DNA of 64,000 nt from Algoriphagus sediminis. Lineage in GTDB: Bacteria; Bacteroidota; Bacteroidia; Cytophagales; Cyclobacteriaceae. The notes under the pieces are model-generated. The model ran no database searches and was not told where the DNA came from. It saw only the letters and a list, made by a program, of their open reading frames with translations. Of this stretch, positions 7,890-15,819 are shown in pieces (position 1 is the stretch's first letter; every line of letters starts with the position of its first letter). Made by a program: the position numbers and the translations under genes. The DNA is taken from the NCBI RefSeq assembly GCF_030403435.1, contig NZ_JAUEPH010000005.1:186001-250000 (forward strand), in the 5' to 3' direction.

Positions 7890-9161
7890 ATGAGATTTGA
7901 AGATTTAGAGATTATTGAGCCCATTTTGCAAGCAGTCCGGGAAGAAGGCTACACAAAACCAACAGCTATCCAGGAAAGAGCTATTCCTATGGTATTGGCA
8001 GGAGAGGATGTGCTAGGTAGTGCACAGACCGGTACCGGAAAGACAGCAGCTTTTTCCATTCCCATCATACAGCATCTCCACCTTGGAAAGAAAGGAGATC
8101 AAAGACAAAGTAAAATTCAAGGTTTAATTGTTACTCCTACTCGGGAACTGGCCATCCAAATTGGTGAAAGCCTTTCCACTTATGGAAGACATACAAGGAT
8201 TCGGAATACGGTGATTTTTGGAGGAGTTAATCAGTCAAAGCAAATAGATGCTTTGAAGAAGGGAGTAGACATTCTCGTAGCTACCCCAGGAAGACTTTTG
8301 GATTTAATGAATCAAGGCTTCATAAGTCTAAATGATATCCGATACTTTGTTTTAGATGAAGCGGACCGAATGTTGGACATGGGGTTCATACATGACATTA
8401 AAAAGATCATTGCTAAACTGCCTTCAAGGAGACAATCGTTGTTCTTTTCAGCGACCATGCCTGATAATATTCTTGACCTTTCTAGGAAAATTCTCAACCA
8501 TCCCAAAAAAGTAGAGGTCAATCCGGTTTCTTCCACAGCGGCAACAATTAATCAGTTTCTTTATTACACCAATAAATCCACTAAGAAGAACCTGCTCTTA
8601 CATGTATTGGAAGATCAAGAAATGGATCAGGTTTTGATTTTTGCAAAAACAAAGCACGGGTCAGACAGGGTCAATCGATACCTGAGGGATGAAAAAATCA
8701 AATCCGCTGCAATTCACGGAGATAAGAGCCAGAATCAGAGGCAAAAGGCCCTTCAGCAATTTAAGGATGGGCAGATAAGAGTGCTCGTGGCTACCGATAT
8801 AGCGGCCCGTGGTATTGACATCGATGACCTACAGTATGTAATCAACTATGATATTCCAAATATTGCCGAAACCTATGTTCATCGGATAGGACGGTCAGGT
8901 CGTGCAGGTGCTGCTGGGGTGGCGATTTCTATTTCGGAACCAGAGGAGAATGCGTTCATTCGTGATATCGAAAAGCTAATCAAGAAAAAAATCGAGGTTA
9001 TCGAAAAGAATCCCTTCCCACAAACCGATAAACCTATGTCAGCTGCAGAAAGAAAGGAGTTTGAGAAAGAAAAAAATAGAAGGCGACAGGAGTTTTTCGC
9101 CAATAGGAAGAAAAAGAAATCCGGACCCGGTGGTGAGAGGGGGAGAAATAAAAGGAAATAG
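7890..9161 (+). CDS. DEAD-box ATP-dependent RNA helicase, RhlE-like
   Basis: ATP-driven RNA unwinding enzyme of 423 residues. Motifs in order: Q motif (YTKPTAIQERAIP), Walker A AQTGTGKT, TPTRELA, LDEADRMLDMGF, SAT, then the second RecA domain with VLVATDIAARGIDI and HRIGRSGRAG. The C-terminal tail (about 385-423) is strongly basic, with RKKKKSGPGGERGRNKRK, as in RhlE-type helicases involved in ribosome assembly or RNA turnover. Monocistronic: own promoter upstream and a shared terminator downstream. Confidence 0.93.
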   Translation: MRFEDLEIIEPILQAVREEGYTKPTAIQERAIPMVLAGEDVLGSAQTGTGKTAAFSIPIIQHLHLGKKGDQRQSKIQGLIVTPTRELAIQIGESLSTYGRHTRIRNTVIFGGVNQSKQIDALKKGVDILVATPGRLLDLMNQGFISLNDIRYFVLDEADRMLDMGFIHDIKKIIAKLPSRRQSLFFSATMPDNILDLSRKILNHPKKVEVNPVSSTAATINQFLYYTNKSTKKNLLLHVLEDQEMDQVLIFAKTKHGSDRVNRYLRDEKIKSAAIHGDKSQNQRQKALQQFKDGQIRVLVATDIAARGIDIDDLQYVINYDIPNIAETYVHRIGRSGRAGAAGVAISISEPEENAFIRDIEKLIKKKIEVIEKNPFPQTDKPMSAAERKEFEKEKNRRRQEFFANRKKKKSGPGGERGRNKRK

Positions 9162-9195
9162 TTTTTAGCAAGGTTATTTTCTCAGTTTTAAGCGT

Positions 9196-9232
9196 AAAAA
9201 AGGGAGCTCGGATATCACGGGCTCCCTTTTTA
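9196..9232. terminator. Bidirectional terminator between the helicase gene and rplS
   Basis: Stem GGGAGC (9202-9207) with GCTCCC (9221-9226), preceded by A runs and followed by T runs, so it can end transcripts from both sides. It sits midway between the converging stop codons at 9161 and 9251. Confidence 0.85.
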
Positions 9233-9250
9233 CTTTACTTAAGTGAAAGC

Positions 9251-9616
9251 TTAGTGCTTCACTCTGATCTTCTCCTTGATACGAGCAGCCTTTCCTTGGC
9301 GGCCTCTTAGGTAGAAAAGTCTTGCTCTTCTTACTCTACCTTGTCTCAATAGATCAATTTTCTCTATAGATGGAGAAAGGATAGGGAATATACGTTCCAC
9401 TCCGATACCGTTAGAAATCTTTCTAACTGTGAAAGTTTCTCCGTTAGAGTTAGGGTTTCTTCTTTGGATTACTGTACCCTGAAACTGCTGGATACGCTCC
9501 TTATTGCCTTCCTTAATACGAACGTGAACATTCACTGTATCTCCAGCCTTGAAAGAAGGGAATTTGGCTCTAACCTCGTTGAATTCCTCTTCTACTATTT
9601 TAATTAGATCGCTCAT
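9251..9616 (-). CDS. rplS: 50S ribosomal protein L19
   Basis: Large-subunit ribosomal protein at the subunit interface. The 121 residues include the family core [32 protein letters not shown] and [43 protein letters not shown]. Last gene of the conserved rpsP-rimM-trmD-rplS operon; 47 bases separate it from trmD. Confidence 0.97.
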   Translation of the reverse strand: MSDLIKIVEEEFNEVRAKFPSFKAGDTVNVHVRIKEGNKERIQQFQGTVIQRRNPNSNGETFTVRKISNGIGVERIFPILSPSIEKIDLLRQGRVRRARLFYLRGRQGKAARIKEKIRVKH

Positions 9617-9663
9617 AGCTTTTATATTTTATGCTTTCGCTGTTTGGCCAACACGTGGCTTAT

Positions 9664-10380
9664 TCAATTATTTTTTGACTCGCTATCCTCCGTGTGAGAA
9701 TCAGACTTTTCCATAAGGTCTGGTCTTCGTTCTCTTGTCCGGCGTACCGATGCTTCAAACCTCCATTCATTAATCCTGGCTTCATGTCCTGATAGCAATA
9801 CATCGGGAACTTTCATTCCTTCGTATTCTGAAGGCCGGGTATAGACCGGTGGAGCCAGGAGATCATCCTGAAAAGAATCTGTAAGTGCTGAAGTTTCATC
9901 ATTGAGTACTCCAGGAATTAGTCTGATCACAGCATCTGCAACTACTGCTGCAGCGATTTCTCCTCCAGAGAGGACAAAGTCTCCAATGCTGATCTCTTTT
10001 GTGATAAATTTCTCTCTCACTCTTTCATCCACGCCTTTGTAATGTCCACAAAGGATCAATAGATTTTTTTTGAGTGAAAGTGAATTCGCCATTCCCTGAT
10101 CAAATTTTTCTCCATCAGGAGTCATGTATATGATTTCATCATATTCACGATCCTTCCTGAGAGATTCGATACAGCGAGCAATCGGCTCAATCATCATGAC
10201 CATTCCTGCACCCCCGCCAAAAGCATAATCGTCGACCTGCTTCTGTTTACCGGTGGCATAATCGCGTAAGTTATGAGTCCTGACCGTAGCTATTCCTTTG
10301 TCCTCTGCTCTTTTTAAAATCGAGTGAGAAAAGGGGCTTGCCAGTAGATCGGGAACTACGCTGATTATATCAATGTGCAT
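9664..10380 (-). CDS. trmD: tRNA (guanine-N1-)-methyltransferase
   Basis: SPOUT-class enzyme that methylates G37 of tRNAs with SAM, preventing frameshifts. The 238 residues start [13 protein letters not shown], contain the [11 protein letters not shown] substrate loop, and show the trefoil-knot SAM site [13 protein letters not shown]...[12 protein letters not shown]. The C-terminus ends in a short acidic and polar tail. It is 2 bases from the end of rimM, consistent with a single transcript. Confidence 0.97.
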   Translation of the reverse strand: MHIDIISVVPDLLASPFSHSILKRAEDKGIATVRTHNLRDYATGKQKQVDDYAFGGGAGMVMMIEPIARCIESLRKDREYDEIIYMTPDGEKFDQGMANSLSLKKNLLILCGHYKGVDERVREKFITKEISIGDFVLSGGEIAAAVVADAVIRLIPGVLNDETSALTDSFQDDLLAPPVYTRPSEYEGMKVPDVLLSGHEARINEWRFEASVRRTRERRPDLMEKSDSHTEDSESKNN

Positions 10381-10382
10381 CC

Positions 10383-10913
10383 TCAGTCTTCCAAATAAAT
10401 GTCAAGTAATCCTTCGGGAAGCCGACAGTGAACTTTCTTCTCTGTCTTATCCACTTTCTGAATAATTCCATCCTGAATTGGGATCAGGACTTCCTTTTCC
10501 ATATGTGTGACCCCGAGGAGGTCTTGGGTTTGCAGATCATAAATTTGTTCCACATTCCCTATCGAACCCTTGGTCTCATCTATGACCTCAAATCCGATTA
10601 ATTCATGAAAGTAATATTGATCATCGTCCAGCTTTGGGAGCTCTGTAATTGGGAGAAATAATTCTGAGCCTACTAAAGGACTCACATCTTCCACCCGATC
10701 AAGCTCTTCAAACTTCGCTAACACTTTATTTCCCGGCTGTAGCACAAAGTGCTCAAGAAAGTAGGGTATTAGCCTGGATTTCTGTTCGATGAACAAGTGC
10801 TGGATGTCTTCATATTCTTCAGGATAATCAACATCCAATACAATTACTACTTCACCTTGAAGACCATGAACTTTAGAAATGTATCCTATTTGAAAACATT
10901 GGTCTTTGTTCAT
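10383..10913 (-). CDS. rimM: Ribosome maturation factor RimM
   Basis: Assists 30S head assembly by binding ribosomal protein S19. The 176 residues show the N-terminal RimM barrel ([16 protein letters not shown]) and a C-terminal PRC-barrel ([20 protein letters not shown], ending [12 protein letters not shown]). Located 13 bases after rpsP and 2 before trmD, as expected for this operon. Confidence 0.95.
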   Translation of the reverse strand: MNKDQCFQIGYISKVHGLQGEVVIVLDVDYPEEYEDIQHLFIEQKSRLIPYFLEHFVLQPGNKVLAKFEELDRVEDVSPLVGSELFLPITELPKLDDDQYYFHELIGFEVIDETKGSIGNVEQIYDLQTQDLLGVTHMEKEVLIPIQDGIIQKVDKTEKKVHCRLPEGLLDIYLED

Positions 10914-10926
10914 GACCTTATATTTA

Positions 10927-11673
10927 TTAAGCTTTCGCCTTATCCTCGTCTTCAGAAGATGCTTTTGGAGCTTCTTCTTTTGCAGGCTCTTCTGCAGGAG
11001 TTTCTTCTGCAGCTGGCTCTTCAGCTTTAGCCTCTTCAGCTTCAGCTACTGGAGCTTCATCTTTAACTGGTTCTTCAGCTGGAGTCTCTTCAACCTTTTC
11101 TTCAGTGGTTTCAGTGGCTTCTGCTTTTTCAGCTGGAGCTTCTTCTACAGGAGCTTCGACATCTCCGGCCTCTGCAGCGGCAGCGGCTTCCTCAGCAGCA
11201 ATAGCGGCCTGAGCTTCTTCCTCTCTAGCTTTGATAGCATCCAATCTCGCCTGGTTCTTAGCGGCTTCAGCTGCCAAAGCTTTATCACGAAGATCTTGCT
11301 TGGTTTTCTGAATGCTTTCAGCTTTTCCTGCGATTTTAGCCTCTTTCTCATTTAACCATGCCTCAAACTTAGCATCTGCTTGTTCTTGAGTGATGGCTCC
11401 TTTCAATACACCTACCTGAAGGTGCTTTTTCAGCATTACACCTCTATAAGAAAGCATTGCTTTCACGGTGTCTGTTGGCTGAGCTCCGTTCAACAACCAT
11501 TTAAGAGCGCGCTCATTGTTGATGTTGATAGAAGCAGGGTCTGTGTTGGGATTGTATGTCCCAATCTTTTCGATGAAGCGTCCATCTCGTGGAGCTCTCG
11601 CATCAGCGACAACCACGTCGTAGATAGCCATTTTCTTTCTACCTCGTCGTGCTAATCTGATTTTTACTGACAT
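10927..11673 (-). CDS. rpsP: 30S ribosomal protein S16 with a long acidic C-terminal extension
   Basis: Small-subunit protein of the 16S 5' domain. The first ~82 residues are a normal S16 ([45 protein letters not shown]). The protein then continues to 248 residues: a helical charged stretch (about 100-165, [30 protein letters not shown]) and an Ala/Glu/Pro-rich acidic tail of roughly 85 residues. S16 is usually about 80-90 residues; extensions are common in Bacteroidota, but this tail is long and of low complexity. First gene of the operon. Confidence 0.95.
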   Translation of the reverse strand: MSVKIRLARRGRKKMAIYDVVVADARAPRDGRFIEKIGTYNPNTDPASININNERALKWLLNGAQPTDTVKAMLSYRGVMLKKHLQVGVLKGAITQEQADAKFEAWLNEKEAKIAGKAESIQKTKQDLRDKALAAEAAKNQARLDAIKAREEEAQAAIAAEEAAAAAEAGDVEAPVEEAPAEKAEATETTEEKVEETPAEEPVKDEAPVAEAEEAKAEEPAAEETPAEEPAKEEAPKASSEDEDKAKA

Positions 11674-11696
11674 ATAATTAAATGTATTTAGTTAGT

Positions 11697-11715
11697 GGAT
11701 GGATCACGTCCATCC
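11697..11715 (-). promoter_or_regulatory. Hairpin in the rpsP leader
   Basis: Perfect 6-base arms GGATGG (11697-11702) and CCATCC (11710-11715) around a 7-base loop, between the putative promoter and the rpsP start 24 bases away. A leader hairpin could support autoregulation of the operon, but that is only inference; the stem is short. Confidence 0.35.
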
Positions 11716-11728
11716 TAATTTTGGAGTG

Positions 11729-11736
11729 CAAAGATA
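11729..11736 (-). promoter_or_regulatory. -7 promoter element of the rpsP operon
   Basis: TATCTTTG on the minus strand fits TAnnTTTG, 55 bases upstream of the rpsP ATG. A TTATGG about 18 bases further upstream is a weak -33 candidate. Confidence 0.55.
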
Positions 11737-11829
11737 GGGTAAATACTTGTATTGCCATAAGTTGATTTAAAATTATTTGGAGTGTCAAAGGCTTTTCTTT
11801 AATCTTGAATTCTGGAATTACTTGTCCGT

Positions 11830-11876
11830 TTGGCCCCTTAGTTCAATGCCCGTCTGGATGAACCCATTCGGACGGG
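11830..11876 (+). repeat. Partial copy of the tRNA-Arg 5' end followed by a strong hairpin
   Basis: Bases 11830-11848 match 11931-11949 (tRNA-Arg start) at 18 of 19 positions, covering the acceptor 5' strand and the first part of the D arm. Identity stops abruptly; a 12-base-pair stem (11849-11860 with 11865-11876, two G-T pairs, loop AACC) follows. It cannot fold as a full tRNA. It looks like a duplication or recombination scar, or a tRNA-derived element. Confidence 0.55.
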
Positions 11877-11932
11877 GATAAAATGGAAGAGATTTTCTCA
11901 ATATTGGTGCAATGATAACGGTTGAGAAAATT

Positions 11933-12007
11933 GGCCCCGTAGTTCAATGGATAGAATAGAAGTTTCCTAAACTTTAGATGCAAGTTCGATTCTTGCCGGG
12001 GCTACCA
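11933..12007 (+). tRNA. tRNA-Arg (anticodon CCU)
   Basis: 75 bases folding into a complete cloverleaf. Acceptor GGCCCCG pairs with CGGGGCT (one G-T pair), the D stem is GTTC/GAAT, the anticodon stem GAAGT/ACTTT carries loop TTCCTAA with anticodon CCT, and the T arm is GCAAG-TTCGATT-CTTGC. The CCA end is encoded (12005-12007). It should read AGG arginine codons. A terminator follows at once. Confidence 0.93.
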
Positions 12008-12010
12008 AAT

Positions 12011-12039
12011 AATCCTCTTTTTTTAGAAGAGGATTTTTT
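12011..12039 (+). terminator. Intrinsic terminator of tRNA-Arg
   Basis: AATCCTCTT (12011-12019) pairs with AAGAGGATT (12027-12035), with T-rich sequence after it, four bases beyond the tRNA CCA end. Confidence 0.85.
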
Positions 12040-12091
12040 ATTTAAACTGTCTTTTTAGCATCTTGTAACTCCTTTTTAAATCAAATTAAAT

Positions 12092-12769
12092 ATGAAAAAA
12101 ATACTACTTGGTTTTTTAGTGCTTTTCTTCGTACAGGCATCTTTCGCTCAAGACTCTGGAAAAGGGACTAATATTTACACCGCCTCTACCGGTGAGACGA
12201 TTTTGTCTTTTGGAATGGTTGAAGCAGAACCCTTGAATACCGGTACGGTTGCCAGGTTTACGCCGTTTTTCAATTTCGGACAGCAATTACACTTTGATTT
12301 CAGTAATAGCTTTGGACTATTTACCGGGTTGAACGTCCGAAATGTGGGTATTATAACTGATCTTGATGGCCCATCCGTAGAGGATGAAATTAGGGTAAAG
12401 CAAAGAACATACAACCTAGGTATTCCCATTGCTTTTAAAGTTGGGGATGTTGAGGGATGGAGATTTAGTGGTGGCTTTGAAGCTGAGTTTGCTTTCGCCT
12501 ACAAGCAGAAAGTGTATGTGAATGGTGAAAAGAGGAAATCGAGCTCTTGGTTTGATGACAGGGTAGAAATTTTCCAACCTTCAGTTTTCGTGGAAGTAGT
12601 CGGAAAAGAAGGAAACTTCATTCGCTTCAAGTACTATCTAAATGATTACCTGACGGAGAATCAGATGCTAAATATAGACGGGTTAGACTTTAATCCAACA
12701 AGCAGTAACATGTTCTATATTTCAGTTGGATACGTGATCAAGAACAAAGAGATTAAGAATAGTTTCTGA
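12092..12769 (+). CDS. Outer membrane beta-barrel protein
   Basis: Probable outer-membrane protein of 225 residues with signal peptide MKKILLGFLVLFFVQASFAQ. After cleavage come amphipathic strands (FTPFFNFGQQLHFDFSNSFG, LFTGLNVRNVGII, FEAEFAFAYKQKVYVNGE) and the final strand MFYISVGYVIKNKE. No enzymatic motif. Sits alone between tRNA-Arg and the LacI gene, with its own terminator, so it is likely monocistronic. Function unknown. Confidence 0.7.
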   Translation: MKKILLGFLVLFFVQASFAQDSGKGTNIYTASTGETILSFGMVEAEPLNTGTVARFTPFFNFGQQLHFDFSNSFGLFTGLNVRNVGIITDLDGPSVEDEIRVKQRTYNLGIPIAFKVGDVEGWRFSGGFEAEFAFAYKQKVYVNGEKRKSSSWFDDRVEIFQPSVFVEVVGKEGNFIRFKYYLNDYLTENQMLNIDGLDFNPTSSNMFYISVGYVIKNKEIKNSF

Positions 12770-12788
12770 TAAATTATTTATCGATATT

Positions 12789-12810
12789 AAGGGGCTTTGC
12801 CCCTTTTTTT
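12789..12810 (+). terminator. Intrinsic terminator after the barrel gene
   Basis: GGGGC (12791-12795) and GCCCC (12799-12803) with loop TTT, followed by seven T residues; 20 bases past the stop codon at 12769. Confidence 0.88.
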
Positions 12811-12860
12811 ATGGCTGAGTTTTTTGCTAAATCTCTATTTTGTTAAACTAATTTCTGCTC

Positions 12861-13886
12861 ATGTCTGAGAAAAAGAGGATTACGCTAAAGGATATTGCTA
12901 AAAACCTTGGGATTTCTGTTTCCACAGCATCCCGTGCCCTTAATTCTTACTCCGGTATTTCGGATGATACCATCAAGCTTGTTAAGGATTATGCAGCAAA
13001 GCATAATTATGTTCCTAATACTATGGCTGTCAATTTCAGGAAAAACAAGACCTTAACCTTGGGCTTGATAGTTCCGGAACTGGTTCATTACTTTTTCTCA
13101 TCAGCAATTAGTGGAGCTTTGGCGGAAGCCAAAAAAAGAGGATATACAGTCTTGGTGAGTCAAACAGATGAATTACTGAGCAATGAAGTCTATGCCGCAC
13201 GGACCATGATAGCCAGTAGTGTGGATGGAATACTGATATCTCTTTCCAATCAAACAATCAATGGTGAACACTTAAATGAACTTCTCGAAGAAGGAAGGCC
13301 AGTGGTTCAATTTGATAAAGTTCTTGAAGAGCTTCCCACCCCAAAGGTTATCGTGGATGATTTTCAAGGAGCTTACAATGCGGTAACACATCTTATTGAG
13401 CAAGGGTACAGATCGATCGCACATCTTAATGGGTTTTCGACCGTTAAAAATTCTGCAGAAAGATTAAGAGGGTATAAACAGGCTCTTACAGATTCTGGAT
13501 TGGAAATAAGGGAGGACTTTATCATTCACTGCAAGGATATTTCGGAAGAGGAAGGATTTGAGTTCACCCGGCAACTGATGCAGCTGCCCAACCCTCCAGA
13601 CTCGATTTTTTGCATCACGGATTTAGTAGCCATGGGATCTATGAAGTTTCTCAAAGAGACTGGCAAGAAAATCCCAGATGACGTAGGGTTAATTGGCTTT
13701 AGCAACTGGAATATGGCCAATTTTGTGACACCCGCTTTAAGCTCTGTGGACCAACATGCCTTTAAAATGGGTGAAAAGGCCTGCCAAATTCTTATTGATC
13801 TTTTGAAGAGCGGGAAGATTGGAAAGGATGAAACCCATATTATTCCAACCGAATTGGTAGTCAGAGATTCCTCAAGACGATACTAA
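12861..13886 (+). CDS. LacI-family transcriptional regulator
   Basis: Ligand-responsive DNA-binding regulator of 341 residues. The N-terminal helix-turn-helix (ITLKDIAKNLGISVSTASRALNSYSGIS) is canonical, with a hinge near 50-60, followed by a periplasmic-binding-protein-like effector domain (LTLGLIVPELVHYFFSSAISG, PPDSIFCITDLVAMG, LIGFSNW). It is convergent with the GH13 gene and sits next to a sugar carrier, so it probably senses a sugar such as sucrose or a breakdown product. Its stop codon overlaps the stop of the opposing GH13 gene by four bases. Confidence 0.9.
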   Translation: MSEKKRITLKDIAKNLGISVSTASRALNSYSGISDDTIKLVKDYAAKHNYVPNTMAVNFRKNKTLTLGLIVPELVHYFFSSAISGALAEAKKRGYTVLVSQTDELLSNEVYAARTMIASSVDGILISLSNQTINGEHLNELLEEGRPVVQFDKVLEELPTPKVIVDDFQGAYNAVTHLIEQGYRSIAHLNGFSTVKNSAERLRGYKQALTDSGLEIREDFIIHCKDISEEEGFEFTRQLMQLPNPPDSIFCITDLVAMGSMKFLKETGKKIPDDVGLIGFSNWNMANFVTPALSSVDQHAFKMGEKACQILIDLLKSGKIGKDETHIIPTELVVRDSSRRY

Positions 13887-15790
13887 TTCAACTCCACTTC
13901 AAAAAGATAAAATCCATAGGGCTGAACACTTAAATGTTCATTGTCCCGACCCACCAAGAATTTTTCTCCGGACCAGTGGTCTTTTAAGCTGACATTGACA
14001 ATACCTTTTTCACGGAAAGCGTACCAGGTGAGATTGGCTTCTTGGTCCGAAAAGTTGAATACACCTATAAATTTTTCGGCTTCTGACTTCCGAATATATC
14101 CAGCCACATGGATATTATGTGGGCTCATCCATTCCAAATTACTGTGGTCTGAAATGACGGGAAGACTCTTCCTAATTTGAATGAGTTTTTTGGTTTGAGA
14201 AAAAACCAGATTCTCTATAGTCCCGGATTCTTTACGTTTTTCAACTTTTCCCCAATCGATTTTTGGTCGATGCATCCAGCGATTGTCATAACTTTTTGCA
14301 GGGTCTAGCTGAAAGGAGTAATCGTTTGTGTAACCAATTTCATCTCCATAGAAAAGCATTGGAAGACCTCCAAGGAACATAGAATGTGCTTGCATCAAAA
14401 GGATTTTAGAAATAGATAGGTCTATGGATTTCTGGTCCTGAGATTCTATTGCACATTCAAGACCACAAAGGGAAGCAAGGGTACCACTGATTCTTGCATC
14501 ACCCGTTTTTGGATTTGAGGAAAAAAGGGCTCCTCGGGAAGGACTATTTTGAAACACCCCTGAAAAATAATCCTTCAAGTAGTTCCTATGAGCGTGTGGA
14601 TCTTTGTTTGAATCCAAAATAGATTGATCAGCGAAGCCTAAGCCAATGTCATCATGACAACGTGTATAATTAATCCAGGAGGTCCCTTCAGGTTTCTGCA
14701 AAATATCATATTGTCCTGCCAGCATCACCATGGTCTCAGAAGTGGCCAACATATCCCATGAAAGAGCCATATGAGTGGCGTTATATGCAAAATCACATTC
14801 TTTGGCTAGGAAATCTTCAGTCCCAAAGTACTTCATGATTTCTTTTGGGGTGACGATGGCCTCTCCGAGCAAAGCCATTCCGGGGCTCACTATTTTCACA
14901 CATTGCTTAATGAGCTGTAATAGAGTGTGTACCTGTGGGAGGTTTTGCGAGGATGTTCCCGTTTCCTTCCAAATAAATGCAGGTGCATCAATTCTGAGGA
15001 TATCCACTCCAAGGTTCGCATAAAAGAGAACGTTGTCAACCATTTCCGTCAAAACCCTCGGGTTCATAAAATTCAGATCCCATTGGTAATCATGAAATAC
15101 CGTCATCACCCACTTATTACATTCTTCCACATATGTGAAATTTCCCGGAGAGCTTTCAGGAAAGATCTCGGGCATAGATTCTTCGAATTGATTGGGAATC
15201 CAGCGATTATCATACATGTAATAATAGTCTTGGAATTCTTTTTCTCCCTTTCGCGCTTTATGAGCCCATTCATGATGATGGGAAGTGTGGTTGAGAACAA
15301 TATCAAGCATGAGATACATCCCTTTAGAATGCATCTTTTTCTGAAGGGCTTTGAGCTCTTCTAGGGTACCAAATTTTGGATCAACTTTTCGATAGTTCGA
15401 AACTGCGTAGCCACCATCGCTTTCTCCTTCAGGACTTTCAAAAAGAGGCATTAAATGTAAGAGATTCACGCCTAGTTCTTCTAAATAATCAAGCTTAGAA
15501 GACATTTTTGAAAGGCTTCCATAAAAGCGGTCTACATAAAGGCTCATCCCACATAGTTCATTGCTCAGGAACCAATCTGTAGACTTCCGATTGTCCTCTT
15601 GCTTAAGGTAAGATGGGCGATCCTTTCTAGCCTTGGCTAACCTTTTTAATAATTCCAGAAGGTGAACATCCGATTCATCACCGGGATATATTTTTTTAAA
15701 CAGGCTTTCAAGGATAGGCAAAGCCTTGCTTAGCCGCTCATCGAACTGCGGGTCTGCTGAGGCATTAATTTTTTCGAGAGATTCAATCAT
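13883..15790 (-). CDS. GH13 amylosucrase-like enzyme
   Basis: Glycoside hydrolase family 13, most like subfamily 4 (amylosucrase or sucrose hydrolase). At 635 residues it is the length of Neisseria amylosucrase. N-terminal helical domain with YPGDESDVHLLELL and FLSNELCGMSLYVDRF; then the TIM barrel with LLHLMPLFESPEGESDGGYA. Catalytic residues seen: nucleophile Asp268 (ILRIDAPAFIW), acid Glu310 (LLGEAIV) and Asp380 (TRCHDDIG). It would act on sucrose, giving alpha-glucan plus fructose or glucose plus fructose; which of the two is unresolved. No signal peptide, so cytoplasmic. The MFS gene lies 29 bases upstream on the same strand. Confidence 0.82.
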   Translation of the reverse strand: MIESLEKINASADPQFDERLSKALPILESLFKKIYPGDESDVHLLELLKRLAKARKDRPSYLKQEDNRKSTDWFLSNELCGMSLYVDRFYGSLSKMSSKLDYLEELGVNLLHLMPLFESPEGESDGGYAVSNYRKVDPKFGTLEELKALQKKMHSKGMYLMLDIVLNHTSHHHEWAHKARKGEKEFQDYYYMYDNRWIPNQFEESMPEIFPESSPGNFTYVEECNKWVMTVFHDYQWDLNFMNPRVLTEMVDNVLFYANLGVDILRIDAPAFIWKETGTSSQNLPQVHTLLQLIKQCVKIVSPGMALLGEAIVTPKEIMKYFGTEDFLAKECDFAYNATHMALSWDMLATSETMVMLAGQYDILQKPEGTSWINYTRCHDDIGLGFADQSILDSNKDPHAHRNYLKDYFSGVFQNSPSRGALFSSNPKTGDARISGTLASLCGLECAIESQDQKSIDLSISKILLMQAHSMFLGGLPMLFYGDEIGYTNDYSFQLDPAKSYDNRWMHRPKIDWGKVEKRKESGTIENLVFSQTKKLIQIRKSLPVISDHSNLEWMSPHNIHVAGYIRKSEAEKFIGVFNFSDQEANLTWYAFREKGIVNVSLKDHWSGEKFLVGRDNEHLSVQPYGFYLFEVELN

Positions 15791-15819
15791 GATTCAAGGG
15801 TACTTTAATTCGGTCTATC

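Larger units (their letters stand above)
11674..11932. other. Gene-free stretch between rpsP and tRNA-Arg
   Basis: No open frame looks real here. It holds the rpsP promoter and leader, a near copy of the tRNA-Arg 5' end (11830-11848), a 12-base-pair hairpin directly after it (11849-11876), and a perfect 10-base inverted repeat, ATTTTCTCAA (11892-11901) with TTGAGAAAAT (11922-11931), that touches the tRNA start. Confidence 0.6.

Noticed and set aside
10906-11355. A long plus-strand open frame opposite rpsP, rich in Phe, Ser and Leu.
   Set aside because: It is the antisense of the Ala/Glu-rich S16 tail; low complexity on the sense strand makes long open antisense frames. No promoter or homology-like pattern.
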